Program-made: the position numbers and the translations under genes
Assembly: GCA_963383645.1 (NCBI GenBank)
Contig: OY726565.1
Span: forward strand, 35,817,529-35,881,528
Reading direction: 5' to 3'
DNA from: Muscardinus avellanarius
Taxonomy: Eukaryota > Chordata > Mammalia > Rodentia > Gliridae
Length of the DNA stretch: 64,000 nucleotides
In this document: positions 48,620 to 59,690 of the stretch, one piece after another
Layout of the letters: every line of letters starts with the position of its first letter
Numbering within the stretch: position 1 is the first letter of the stretch
Notes under the pieces: generated by a model
What the model saw: only the letters and a program-made list of their open reading frames with translations
Told to the model about the DNA's origin: nothing
The model's database searches: none

Positions 48620-50033
48620 TATGGGATATTTTGAAGGCAGTGTTAAGAAGAAAGTTTATAGCATTGAGTGCCCACATAAGAAGGACAGAGTCTCCAAGTA
48701 AACAGTCTAATGACACAACTCAAGGACCTAGAAAGACTGCAACAGTCTAATCCCAAAGCCAACAGAAGGCAGGAAATTATTAAAATCAGAGCAGAAATAA
48801 ATGAAATAAAGGACAGAAAAACAATTTAAAGAATTGACAAAACAAAAAGCTGGTTTTTTGAAAAGATTAATAGGATTGACAAACCTCTGGGTAACCTAAC
48901 CCAAAAAAAAGAGAGAATCAACTCAAATTATTAAAATCAGAAATGAAAAAGGAGACATCACCACAGACAGTGGTGAAATTCAAAGGATTATCAGAAACTA
49001 TTTTGAAAATTTATACTCTAATAGACTGGAAAACATGGAAGGAATTGATAGATTTCTAAGCACATATAATCTACCTAAACTAAACCAAGAAGACATAGCA
49101 AGCCTCAGCCAACCAATAGCATGCAAAGAAATAGAAAATAAAAATTCTGCCATCAAAGAAAACCCCAGGCCCTGATACATTTCCAGCTGAATTCTACAAA
49201 ACCTTCAGTGAATAACTAATACCAATACTTCTCAAATTGTTCCGGGAAATTGAAAGGAAATGAATTATCCCAACTTCTTTTTACAAAGACCATTATTGCA
49301 TTAATCCCCAAACCAAATAAAGATACCTCAAGAAAGGAAAATTATATACCAATATCCTTAATGAAAATAGATGTAAAAATTCTAAACAAAATACTAGCTA
49401 TATGCATTCAAAACCATATCAAGAGAATTGTACACCACGACCAAGTTGGTTTCATCTGACAAAAGCAAGGCTTGTTCAACATCTGCAAATCAATACACAT
49501 TACTCACCACATAAAGAGAACTGAGAACAAAAACCACATGATCATATCAATAGGTGTTGGAAAAGCATTTGACAAAATCCAACACCTATTCATGTTAAAA
49601 ACACTCTTCTAACAAAACATCTATCAAATAACAACAAATGCTGGTGAGAATGTGGGGAAAGAGGAACTCTTTTACACTGTTGGTGGGAGTGCAAACTAGT
49701 TCAGCCACTGTGGAGATCTGTGTGGAGATTCCTTAGAAAAATGGGACTAGTTTCACCATATGATCCAGTTATACCACTCCTGGGTATTTTTCCAAAGGGG
49801 TTGAAATCAGAGAACTACAGTAACACGTGCATACCTATGTTCATAGCAGCACAATTTGTAATAGCCAAAATATGGAACCAATCTAGGTCTCCATCAGTAG
49901 ATGAATGGATTGCAAAATTATGGGAATTACATACAATGGAATTCTATTCAGCTATAAAGAGGAACAAAATCATGCCATTTGCAAGATGGAAACATCTGGA
50001 AAACAGGTTAAGTGAGATCAGCCAAGCATAGAA

Positions 50034-50335
50034 AGAGAAGAGACATATGTTTTCTCTAATATGCCCAAACTAGGGAGCATTGGGTATACAAGAGCAACTC
50101 CAGATAATGGAGGAGAAACCTCAGCAAAACTAGAATGGAAGGATAGGAGAGAAAGAAGGCTGAGGTTGATTAATGGAGGAGTTACATTTGAATATGTGTA
50201 AAAATATGAATATAGCATGGTTAACCCAGACACTCATTGTTGGGAGGGGAGCCGGGGGGGAAGGCACCAAGCAAAGTCTAAATGTACACCATTTTCAATA
50301 TGTTCCACATATAAATAAAATTTTAAAAAATGTAA
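50034..50335 (+). mobile_element. L1 3' UTR of the plus-strand element
   Basis: Contains 'tctctaatatgcccaaacta', a G-run 'gagccggggggg' and 'aaataaaattttaaaaaatg', matching in order the complement of the 3' UTR at 24436-24711. Confidence 0.85.
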
Positions 50336-50350
50336 AAACAATAAATATAA

Positions 50351-51345
50351 TAAAAAGTATGAATTATTGTGTATGCATGCAATGAAATACCACACAGCTA
50401 TAGTGTAATAGTGTGAAGAGATTTCACAGATACTTTGTTGAGTTAAGGAAGTTGAAGATTTAATATTGTAGGCTTCTATTTATATAAAGTAAATCAGGCA
50501 AAACTAATCTGTGATTATAATTAAAATCAGAATAAATTCTACCTTTGTAGGTATCATCAGAAGGAGGCACTAGGGAGCCTCCTAAAAGCTGGAAATGAAC
50601 TACATCTTAATCCAGGTGGTAGTTACAAGGTGTCTAAATATGTAAAAATTCACTGAGAGTTAGCCATAAGTCTGTGTACTTTATTTAGTGTTATACCAAA
50701 TTTAAATAGAAAAAAATTCCTATGTGAAGCCAACGACCTAAACCAGATTTATTAAAAAAGATGTTGGGTGGTATTCTTACACACAGGAAAAGAGGTCAGT
50801 AAAAAACCTGCAACTTATTTTGTCTGTTGCTATAGTTTAAATAAAGATACAACTTAAAAAGGCAGGAATAAAGCCAGAACTTGGAGATGCAGGTGGAGTA
50901 GATACTGCCTGAGACCTCAACTGAGCCAAAATATTCTAGTAGTTTGGCCCTAGAGTCTACAACAGATAACCAGTATCTTTAATGTCACTGCAAGGCAGTT
51001 GCCCTGGCCCATCAATATAGGACCTGTATCATAAGAGCTATCATTTAAAACTTAAATGTGCCTTTTTTCTTTCTGAGTATTGACTGTACTCTAAAAAAAA
51101 TCCTTTTGCTGGAATTGTGGTGCAGTGAGGGTATGAAGGGATTAGAATGTATTATGGCAGATTAGGGGAAAAGCTAAAATCTTCTGCAACTCAAAGCACT
51201 CTTATAAAGCAGAATAGTAGCATTACAGGGCAGTCTGTTATTTTTAGAAATAATATTCTTAATTATTTGGTTCTTCTTTATTCCAATTTCCTATCCTCAA
51301 ATCTGATACAGAAGATGGGAAAGCATATGCATTATGTAAAGTAAG
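50351..51345. other. Single-copy sequence
   Basis: No gene or repeat recognised. Confidence 0.5.
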
Positions 51346-51765
51346 AGGGTATTATGGTTTGAAAAATTCCATGTGTTGGAGGTTTGGTTGTCAATGCAGT
51401 AGAGGTGAGAATTTGGGGAAGAGACTGGCTGATGGAACCTGTGATTTCATCAATGGATTAATTCATTGATAGATTTCATAGTTTGAATCAATTATTTGGA
51501 TGTAGTAGAACTTTAGGAGGTGAGCTTACTTGAAGAAAGTAAGTTATTGGGAGCATGCCCTTGAAAGGAAATCTTATTTCTTCCGAGCTGCCATGAGGTG
51601 CTTTTCTCCATCACATCCTCTTGCCATGATATTCTGCCTCACAAGCAATGGAGTGAGCTGACTCTGGACTGAACCCTCAGAAATGTGAGTCAAAATAAAT
51701 CTTTCCTCCTCTAAGACATTTTTCACAGTTGTTTTGGTCACAGTGATAGAAAGTTGACCAACAAG
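51346..51765 (+). mobile_element. ORR1-like MaLR solo LTR
   Basis: 'tattatggtttgaaaaattc', 'catgtgttggaggtttggtt', 'gccatgatattctgcctcac', and a 3' end with 'gtgagtcaaaataaatcttt' and 'ggtcacagtgatagaaagtt'. An internal A/T-rich duplication ('attaattcattgatagattt') lengthens it. Confidence 0.82.
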
Positions 51766-52639
51766 GGGGATGGGGGATGAGGAAAGTTCTAATAGTTCTC
51801 ACCAAAGGATTAGCATTATACAGTTTCCAGGGTGTTCAGATCCAGGACACTTAAACAACATGTTTATCACCTCCTTCCATTTAACCGTGTTCTATCTGTT
51901 TTGGTTACTGCCTGCTGCAAAATAAACCCTGCCAAGAAAACTGTAACAATTATTTATTTTGTTTGAGAATCTGGATTAGACAGCTCTTACATGGAGTTTC
52001 TCATAGAGATAGAATCAGAGATCGCTGGAGTTACACGGATGGCATCCTCATTCCCAGGTCTCTACCCCTGATGGCCTTAGCAAGTATTCTGAGGTAAAGA
52101 AACTGCTTTACCTTTTCTAATTGAGGCTTCAAAGTCACCCACCAAGCACTGCTTCCACCCACATTGTGGTGTTCAGTATATTTGTCTAGACACAGTGGCG
52201 GGCCAGCTTCAAGTGGAGGAGACACAGACTCCCCCGCTTCTTTTTCTACCTCCTGATGATGGGAAGGGCGTTGAAGAGTTTGCAGGCTATTTCAAAACCA
52301 CCACATCAGTTGAGAAGGAGAAGGATATATCAAAACAAAACACACAGCAGGATTTTATTTGACAGAGACCAGACATGACACCAAGAGACTGTTTGTAATG
52401 TTTGCCCAAAATAAACGACAACTGAAGTTGGTGCTCAGTCATTGTCTTTCCCATCCTCACTCTCAGCCACTGTGGGTGGGAAGTGGGGGTGGAATGAGAA
52501 CAAAAGTGAGGCCAAATTAATTATACAGTTAGTTTTTAAGACCTTTAATTTTTCTCAGATTTACCATATGCATAGTAATTTTACAGGACTTAGGCTGCCT
52601 TTGTTAAAAGCAGTGACTCTTTACTTAGGCCTTCAGATA
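51766..52639. other. Old repeat-like or single-copy sequence
   Basis: The part around 51890-52060 ('gttttggttactgcctgctg ... aacaattatttattttgttt') resembles the end of an ancient mammalian LTR-class repeat, too diverged to name. No gene seen. Confidence 0.4.
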
Positions 52640-52950
52640 CCCTTTGGGTATTATGGCAGCCAGGAAGCAGAATGAGAGACAAGAAGAGTCCAAGAGAAGA
52701 CAAATCTGCCCAGGAAACACCCCTAGAATCTTACCTTCTCTAGCCGTACTCCACTTGCTAGAGTTACCAGCCAGTAATAGTATTCAAATTCTTAATCCAA
52801 CAAATAGATTAATCCTTTGATGTGGTCATAGCCTCATGGTTTAATCATTGCCTAAAAGTCCTGCCTCCAAACTTTGCTGAATTTGGGACCAACCTTTCAA
52901 CATATGAGCATTTGGGGACATGTGGGGACATTCAGACTCAAATCATAATA
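52640..52950 (-). mobile_element. Diverged MaLR-like LTR fragment
   Basis: 'ggtttaatcattgcctaaaa', 'gtcctgcctccaaactttgc', 'ttcaacatatgagcatttgg' and 'cattcagactcaaatcataa' follow the complement of a MaLR 5' half. Limits uncertain. Confidence 0.4.
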
Positions 52951-53505
52951 GAACAAAGAATCAAATTAATTAAAATATACGTAATATTTCTATAACCTAT
53001 AACGACAGGATATCTGAGTGACAGTAAAGACTAGGAAAGATGTTCAAATTCACTAACCATTAGAGAAATGCTCAAAGCACATATCCATCAATTTATCAAA
53101 CTTAAAATTTAATAAAATAAAGTATTGAAAATGTTGAGAAGACTGTATCTAGGTACAAGTATTTTAGGAATTATTTTGTAGTAAAGTATATTAAATTTTG
53201 TTTAGTCTATTTATACCAGGCAATGCTACTTCTAGTTATGTACCCTAGACCAGAATTTAAATACAATGTGCTTACAAATCACTTGTGGATCTTACTCAAA
53301 TGAAGATTCTGACTGAATAGATCTAGGATAACTTTCACATGAGGTAGATGCTGCTGGTCATACTTTTAGTGGCAAGACCCATATTAAAGAAGGTTTATAG
53401 CTGCAGTAAAATAACAGTAAAAAGTTTGAAGCAACTTAAGTTTCAAATAATAGTGAAATGTTTAAATCAATTATGTATGATAACAAAATAGAATATGCAG
53501 GGATT
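52951..53505. other. Single-copy sequence
   Basis: No gene or repeat recognised. Confidence 0.5.
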
Positions 53506-53796
<291 letters not shown>

Positions 53797-53827
53797 GAAC
53801 ATGCAGGGATTAAAATAAATCTACATG

Positions 53828-54005
53828 TAGCCGGCATGGTGGCACACGCTTGTAATCCCCGTGCTTGGGAGGCGGAGACAGGAGGATCACGCAGGTTAGA
53901 AGTCAGTCGCGCTGGCTTAAGAGACCCTGTTTCCAAATAAAAATAATATAAAAATAGGTCTGGGAGTGTAGCCCGGAGATAGAAGGGTTTCCAGGAACCC
54001 CAGTA

Positions 54006-54057
<52 letters not shown>
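53828..54057 (+). mobile_element. B1-dID SINE with a CA tail
   Basis: Body to about 54007, then (CA)n to 54055. Flanking repeat 'ctacatgta' on both sides (about 53820 and 54060). Confidence 0.92.
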
Positions 54058-54059
<2 letters not shown>

Positions 54060-54154
54060 CTACATGTATCAACATTAATAAATAAAAATGTAAATTAAGT
54101 TTCACACTAGTAGTCTGTGGTATGTTTTATAATCATAAAAGTTTAAAAACAACC

Positions 54155-54342
54155 CAGCTGGGTGTGGTGGCACACGCTTGTAATCCCCGTGCTTGGGAGC
54201 TGGAGAAAGGAGGATTGTGCAGGTTCGAAGCCAGCCGCACTGGCTTAAGAGACCCTGTTTCCAAATAAAAAGTATAAAAACATAGGTCTGAGAGTGTATC
54301 CCAGAGGTAGAAGGGCTTCCAGGAACCCCAGTACCACCAAAA

Positions 54343-54373
<31 letters not shown>

Positions 54374-54374
54374 A
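54155..54374 (+). mobile_element. B1-dID SINE with an AAAT tail
   Basis: 'agctgggtgtggtggcacac' start, consensus linker, ID half 'gagagtgtatcccagaggta', and (AAAT)n at 54342-54374. Third in a row in the same orientation. Confidence 0.92.
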
Positions 54375-55086
54375 TCCCATACAATGTTTTAAGAATAAAT
54401 GTTCATGTATTAAAAATATAAAAGTTTAAAGGGATGAAAATAATTAAGATAGGTGTACTACAGGAGCTTCAATTTCATTAAAGATTCTGTATTTACAGTG
54501 ATGAAATGAGAAGGATTTGAAATATGATATAAAGAACTTGAAGTAAATACATATGTATATACATATGTGTGTATGTTCTTAAAAAGCAAAACCAAACAAG
54601 TGACTGTCATGATAATAGAACCAAAGATCATTTTTTAAGAAAATTTTCAAGTATTCTTTTTTCATACTTTTTTGGGTGCATTATAGTCTCGCATCATAAT
54701 GCCGTTTATAGTGATGGTGAAATTCATGCACACAGCATCTTACCCCCCTGTCCCCTGCTCCCTCTCACTCACTCCTTCCCCATGCAGGGTATTGAGATTG
54801 GCACTGGTATACTCACATATGAACAGAATGTCAGTGGAAGTGACTTGTTCATTGATCTTTCGTTGCCCTGCTTCTCCTAGATCATCTCCTTGTCTCTACT
54901 GAGGGTTCTGTTTCATTATCTGAAGTCTCTTTGGTATCCTAATTAATCTCTAGCTTCGGCATATGAAAGAGAAGATAAGACCCTTCACTGTGATGGTCTA
55001 ATCTCACTTAACATAATGTTCTCAAAGCCCATCCATTTTTCTGCAAATGACATTATTTTGTTCTCTTTTACTGTTGAGTAGAATTC

Positions 55087-55090
<4 letters not shown>

Positions 55091-55130
<40 letters not shown>
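55091..55130. repeat. (TG)n microsatellite
   Basis: About 19 TG dinucleotides inside the L1 fragment at the site of 'ccagtgtgtgtatcccata'. Confidence 0.95.
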
Positions 55131-55135
<5 letters not shown>

Positions 55136-55147
55136 TATCCCATAATT

Positions 55148-55358
55148 TTTTTTTTTTTTTTTGGTACTGGAGATTGAACCCAGAGTCATTCTAACTTCAA
55201 GCTACATTCCCAGTCCTATTTTATTTCTTATTTGAAAAGAGAGTCTCGTTAAGTTGGCAAGAGTCTCACTACTTGCTGATGCTGTCCTCGAACCTGTGAT
55301 CCTCCTGTCTCAGCTTCTCAAGTACTGGGATTACAAGTTTGTGGCACCACTCCCAAAT
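55148..55358 (-). mobile_element. B1-dID SINE inside the old L1
   Basis: T-run, 'ggtactggagattgaaccca', 'tcagcttctcaagtactggg' and 'gtggcaccactccca'. Flanking repeat: 'tatcccataattttt' before and 'tatcccatgattttt' after. Confidence 0.88.
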
Positions 55359-56067
55359 TATCCCATGATTTTTAATTCATTCATCTTTTGATAGATACCT
55401 AGGTTGGTTCCATAATTTAGCTATTGTGAATTGTGCCACTATAAACATGGATATGCATGTCTTATTCTAATATTCTGATTTCAGTCCCTTTGTGCAGATA
55501 CCATATAGTGTACCCAGTCCCAGTTTTCTGAGGAATATCCATGCTGCTTTTCATAAGGACTATACTAATTTGCAATTCTACCAACAAAATAGAAGAGTTC
55601 CTATTTCCCTACATCCTTGCCAGCATTTACTGTTGTTTTATTTCTTAATAATTGCCATTCTAATTTAGGTTAGATGGAATCTCAGTGTTAATTTCAATTT
55701 ACATTTCCTTGATTGTTAATGATGTTAGCAATCATAGTCATTGGCCATCAGTATTTCTTCTTTTGTGAAGTATATATTTAGTCTAATAGTCCATATCTTT
55801 GTTGGGTTATTTGTTTTTTAGAATTAAGTCTTTTAAGTACATTGCATATTCTAAATATTAGTACTGTTTTATAACTTTTATAATGAATTCTTCAACATAT
55901 TTTATGGAGCTGGTAATGTTTAATTATGATACTGTTTGCTCCTCTAATGGAAGAATTTTAGCAATTCAGAAACTTTTAGGTGGATGGCATACTCATTCAG
56001 TAGAGATCAGTGTAACATTGCTCAAATCAAGCCATATAAGAATTTGCTCAACCCCATAGTTGTGTAC

Positions 56068-56300
56068 AAACATGATGGTTGATTTTAATACGTCAACTTG
56101 GGTGAGCCCAAGATTTTGGTCAATCATTATTTCAGATTTTTTTGAATGAGATTTACATTGAAATGATGGTGTTTGATTAAAGTCATTTGCCCTCCATAAA
56201 GTAGGTAGGCCTTGTCCAATCAATTGAAGATCTGAATAGAACCAAAGGCCTCCTCCTTTGAGTAAGAAAGAATTCTACTATAGACACCTTTTGAATTTGA
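56068..56300 (+). mobile_element. Ancient eutherian interspersed repeat, unnamed
   Basis: 'catgatggttgattttaata', 'cgtcaacttgggtgagccca', 'gccttgtccaatcaattgaa', 'gatctgaatagaacc' and 'gagtaagaaagaattctac' follow a widespread mammalian repeat I recognise but cannot name reliably. Confidence 0.55.
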
Positions 56301-56625
56301 ACTGTATTTTTCTTAATATTCTCTCAGCCTCCTGTTTCATTTTGGCAGGATGCATAAAGAGCACCTAGATACATTTTATAATTAAAATTTAACAATATTG
56401 AATATGGTTTTATTTTATGTATGTATATTTAATGATAGAAGTTACACAATCCCCTTGATTACATATTCATAGTTGATACCTATTTTATAAAAGGAATAAA
56501 GTTGCTAATATAAGAAATTGTTCATACAAAATTGAAGTCTAACTTTACTACCTGCCAACTAAATGACCTCTGGCCAAATAATTTCATTTTTATGGATTTT
56601 CTTTTCCTATGAGAGAATTAAATAA
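56301..56625. other. Single-copy AT-rich sequence
   Basis: Nothing recognised. Confidence 0.5.
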
Positions 56626-56725
56626 TTTTTTCCTCCCCTTCCTCCTTTTCTCCCTCCCTTCCTCTCTCCCTCTCTCCTCTTTTCCCTCCCTTCCTTTTTC
56701 CCTCCCTCTCTTCCTTTCTTTTTTC
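56626..56725. repeat. CT-rich (CCTT/CCCT)n tract
   Basis: About 100 bases of near-pure pyrimidine made of CCTT, CCCT and CTCT units, next to the tail of the SINE that follows. Confidence 0.9.
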
Positions 56726-56727
56726 TT

Positions 56728-56893
56728 ATTGGGATTGAAACCAGTGATCCTCTACCACTGAGCTACATGCCTAGCCATTCATATATTTTGTCTTGTGACA
56801 GGTCTTGCTAGGTTGCCTAGGCTGTCCTCAAACTTGCAATACTCCTGTCTCAACCTCTTCTCAAACTGGTATGACAGGTGTGCACTGCTCTTA
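56728..56893 (-). mobile_element. Old ID-B1 SINE
   Basis: 'gggattgaaaccagtgatcc', 'tctaccactgagctacatgc' and 'gctaggttgcctaggctgtc'. A different, older dimer type lacking the 'tctcttaagccag' hallmark. Confidence 0.65.
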
Positions 56894-57119
56894 AATTATG
56901 ATGTTCTAAAAAAAAAAGAATAGCTCTTACAATTGTATTTTGCATTTAGATAAAATGGAATTCTGACAGAGCGATCAAAGAAAGATAAAGAAAAACAAAA
57001 TATATGTGCAAAATGAGAAAAGTTTCTCCTGAATTTCTGCCACCTTACAATTGCTCCTTTATGTTGTTTTCTGTTTTGGTTATTAATTTTTGTTTTTTAT
57101 GTTTCTTTGTTTGTTGTTT

Positions 57120-57197
57120 TACAGAGCTGGGGCTTGAACCCAGGACTTTGTGCATGCTAGGCAAGCACTCTACCCCTGAGCTATGCCCTCAGCCCCT
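57120..57197 (-). mobile_element. Full-length ID element
   Basis: The minus strand reads a complete tRNA-derived ID body. It has an A box (tagctcaggggtagagtg), the central 'cttgcctagcatgcacaaag' that the SINE right halves lack, and a B box (ggttcaagcccc). It is the only complete ID in the window. An A-tail is absent or very short. Confidence 0.88.
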
Positions 57198-57555
57198 AAA
57201 GTTTTTTGTTTTTTTTTTTTACTGTCACATTGATATGAAAATAATCAGAATCCTAACCATAATCTTTGTAACATTGCCACAAACATGAAAACTTGATACA
57301 ATTAATAATGTAAAGTCACAGAAATTTTAAAAGATTTCTTTTCTCCAACTATCCCTTTTCATGGCATGAGCACTATTCTTTATTGTCTCATACTTGGTTC
57401 TTTATGGAAACTCTCCTAACTGTTCCCCTACCTCCACTATCTCCTTTTCCATTTCCTTCTATAGATTGTTGTTGGATGAATCTTCTCTGTGTCCTCTTTC
57501 ATGATGTCCCTTTTTTCTTGGAGACTTTCTTTTCTCTATTTTTCTTTCTTCTTTT
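57198..57555. other. Single-copy pyrimidine-rich sequence
   Basis: No gene or repeat recognised. Confidence 0.5.
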
Positions 57556-57561
57556 CTTTTT

Positions 57562-57757
57562 TCTTTGGTGGTACTGGGGATGGAACCCTTCTACCTCTGG
57601 GCTACACTCCCAGACCTATCAGAACTATTTTATATTTTATTTGGAAACAGGATCTTTTAAGCTAGCGAGGCTGGCTTCAAACCTTTGGGGATCCTTCTGT
57701 CTCCGCCTCCCGCCTCTCAAGCACAGGGATTACAAGCGTGCGCCACCACGCCCGGCG
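57562..57757 (-). mobile_element. B1-dID SINE
   Basis: Tail TTTCTTT, then 'ggtggtactggggatggaac', a small duplication (gacctatcagaactatttta), and 'cgccaccacgcccggc'. Flanking repeat 'tggagactttctt' on both sides (about 57519 and 57762). Confidence 0.92.
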
Positions 57758-58236
57758 TACCTGGAGACTTTCTTTATTGATAACCCACCCTATCAAGTCC
57801 AAGCTGCTCAGAAAGGCATCCAGTGTCTTCTATGCATCCCACCCGCCTCTCTCACTTCACTATTCTGTCCTCCTGATGTCTTACATCCTCCCCATTAGGC
57901 AATATTTCCCAGATTTTGTCACAACTTGTTGGAGGACGTGTGTTTGTGTTATTCCACTGGGATAGAATTCTTGGTATCTTGCACTTGGTTTCTGTCTGTT
58001 GGTACTCCATGTACCTTTTTCCATTACTGATATTTATTTGGATCATTTAGCTATAATAAATAGCTACGAGTGTGACTATATGCTGTTTTATTTGAGGCTT
58101 CTATCTAGTCAGTTGAGGAGTGGTCTTGGAAAGACCTAATACAGGAGGAATTTTGGTGAATATTCTTTGAAAGAGGGAATGTGTAAGCATCAGAGACAAG
58201 GAAGCTCAAAAAGAAACAATGTATGTTTGAAAAGCT
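57758..58236. other. Single-copy sequence
   Basis: Faint resemblance of 57900-58080 to an old L1 ORF2 complement; otherwise nothing recognised. Confidence 0.35.
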
Positions 58237-58239
58237 GTA

Positions 58240-58438
58240 CTTTTTTTTTGTGTGTGGTGGTAGCGGGGTTCCTGGAAGCCCTTCTACCTCTAGGCTACAC
58301 TCCCAGACCTATTTTATATATTTTTTTTTATTTGGAAACAGGGTCTCTTAAACCAGCGAGGCTGGCTCTGAACCAGCGTGATCCTCCTGTCTCCGCCTCC
58401 CAAGCCTGGGGATTACAAACGTGGGCCACCACACCCGG
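58240..58438 (-). mobile_element. B1-dID SINE, minus arm of a spaced inverted pair
   Basis: T-run, 'ggtagcggggttcctggaag', 'gggtctcttaaaccagcgag' and 'gccaccacacccggct'. Flanking repeat: 'tgaaaagctgtacttt' before and 'tgaaaagttgtacttt' after. Confidence 0.93.
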
Positions 58439-58566
58439 CTGAAAAGTTGTACTTTATTAAGGAGGATTTTATTCATTAATTTTACCAGTCCAAGGGGATT
58501 GGACATTTTTAGAGGCATAAGTGTCAAAAACTCCTAACATAAATTATAACTCTTTAAAAAGAAGGT

Positions 58567-58764
58567 TGCCGGGCGTGGTGGCGCACGCTTGTAATCCCCG
58601 CGCTTGGGAGGCAGAGACAGGAGGATCGCGCAGGTTCGAAGCCAGCCGCACGCGCTGGCTTAGGAGACCCTGTTTCCAAACAAAAAAATGTAAAAGTAGG
58701 TCTGGGAGTGTAGCCCGGAGGTAGAAGGGCTCCCAGGAACCCCAGTACCACCAAATAAAAAAAA
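58567..58764 (+). mobile_element. Young B1-dID SINE, plus arm of a spaced inverted pair
   Basis: Very close to the inferred consensus, with CpGs kept (gccgggcgtggtggcgcacg; gatcgcgcaggttcgaagcc). Exact flanking repeat 'aaaagaaggtt' around 58557 and 58767. Confidence 0.95.
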
Positions 58765-58770
58765 AAAAAA

Positions 58771-59319
58771 GAAGGTTTATTAAATGATTCTAAAAATACC
58801 ATTGTTGAACATAAGTACTTCTAGGGTCCATATTTTCCAAACATTTCTGAGTGTTGAAACATTTACTAATTTATTTTTTGCTTCTCTTTACAACTCCATG
58901 TTGTTTCCTTTCACAAAACACAGAATATAAGCAGCTTATCTTTACATTCAATTGTCATTACTAAAATGCCAATCCAATAAATTTTAGTTTATTTTGTGAT
59001 AAAATTGTTTGTATTGTTTTCATTTTATATTATTAGACAATGAGGGAGGGGATGAGAGTAAGATGGGATCCAGAGGGAAACAGACCAAGTGCTGTGTGCA
59101 TGTATGTTCTTATGACTCTGAACCTTTTCATGATGTCTACCTACAATGCACCAACAAAATTATATTAAAAAACCCACCCACCTTAACGTCAGTCCTGAAA
59201 TAAATATCAGTTTCAAAGTTTTTATAAATTAATGGAAATTTTATCTTAATCTAAATTGATTAATTAATCAATTTATTTATTAATTTGTTTATTTTTGTGA
59301 TGCTAGGGTTTGTTTGTTT
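58771..59319. other. Single-copy sequence with a short L1 tail
   Basis: Only the L1 3' end at 59036-59172 is recognised. Confidence 0.5.
59036..59172 (+). mobile_element. L1 3' end, plus strand
   Basis: 'gagggaaacagaccaagtgc', 'tgtgtgcatgtatgttctta' and 'acctacaatgcaccaacaaa', then an A-rich end. It is the complement of the 3' UTR seen at 35.7, 54.7 and 61.1 kb, severely 5'-truncated. Confidence 0.65.
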
Positions 59320-59522
59320 GTTGCCGGCCTGGGGATGGAACCCAGGGGAATGTGATCTCTGAGCTACACATCCTGCCCTATTTTTACTCTTTATTTTGAA
59401 ACAGGGTCTCAGTAAGTTGTGAAGGGCCTCACTAAATAGCTGAGGCTGTCCGTGAACTGTGATCCTTAGGTCTCAGCTTCCCAAATGTTGGGATTACAAG
59501 CGAGTGCCACCACACCCGACTT
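59320..59522 (-). mobile_element. B1-dID SINE, older variant
   Basis: 'cctggggatggaacccaggg', 'gggtctcagtaagttgtgaa' and 'gagtgccaccacacccgac'. Confidence 0.85.
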
Positions 59523-59690
59523 TGATGCCAAGGTTTGAACCTGGGTCTTGCACATGGTAGACAATTGTTCTACTACTGAATCACACTCACAGCTCCATAA
59601 ACCTGTTTTTTTTTTTAAATTAATGTCTTTTCAGTGTTAGGGATCAAACCCAGGGTCCTATGCACACTAAGCAAGCACTCTAAAGTTATT
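59523..59690 (-). mobile_element. Two ID elements in a row
   Basis: 59523-59598 ('aaggtttgaacctgggtctt', 'gcacatggtagacaattgtt', 'gaatcacactcacagctc') and 59628-59690 ('gggatcaaacccagggtcct', 'atgcacactaagcaagcact'). Both keep parts of the central ID region missing from the SINE right halves. The second is cut at its A-box end. Confidence 0.78.

Larger units (their letters stand above)
47030..50033 (+). pseudogene. L1 ORF2, decayed, interrupted and internally deleted
   Basis: The start codon is lost (equivalent near 47029). Endonuclease remnants: '[23 protein letters not shown]' and '[10 protein letters not shown]' (47498-47885), where the D of the catalytic D-H pair keeps a neighbour. After the inverted insertion at 47891-48619 the frame resumes at 48634. 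RT remnants include '[23 protein letters not shown]' (49250-49459). About 1.5 kb is then missing near 49620, and the C-terminal domain follows to a stop at about 50031. The deletion removes the FADD motif. Confidence 0.88.
42172..50350 (+). mobile_element. Older L1, plus strand, carrying three nested insertions
   Basis: Begins 'gggggattcaaaatggcgac', an L1 5' end with a YY1-like 'aaaatggcg', and runs through a 5' UTR of about 1.6 kb to a diverged ORF1 (from about 45660), ORF2 (from about 47030) and a 3' UTR to about 50335. Imperfect duplication: 'ataaaaaattatggattatg' before, 'ataaaaagtatgaattattg' after. Three insertions interrupt it: a YWHAZ retrocopy (42198-43995), a SINE with a trinucleotide tail (about 46571-46938), and an inverted L1-5S chimera (47891-48619) that itself holds a SINE. 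About 1.5 kb of ORF2 is deleted near 49620, including the catalytic FADD region. Inactive. Confidence 0.9.
54656..55865 (-). mobile_element. Old L1 3' end, split by a SINE
   Basis: 3' UTR complement (cattatagtctcgcatcata, gatggtgaaattcatgcaca), then ORF2 C-terminal region complement ('ctcacttaacataatgttct', 'gatacctaggttggttccat', 'gaattgtgccactataaaca'), fading out near 55865. A (TG)n tract at 55091-55130 and a SINE at 55148-55358 interrupt it. Confidence 0.82.

Noticed and set aside
57120..57197. tRNA gene
   Set aside because: The A and B boxes are present, but the sequence is an ID element. No anticodon arm or acceptor stem of a working tRNA can be drawn.
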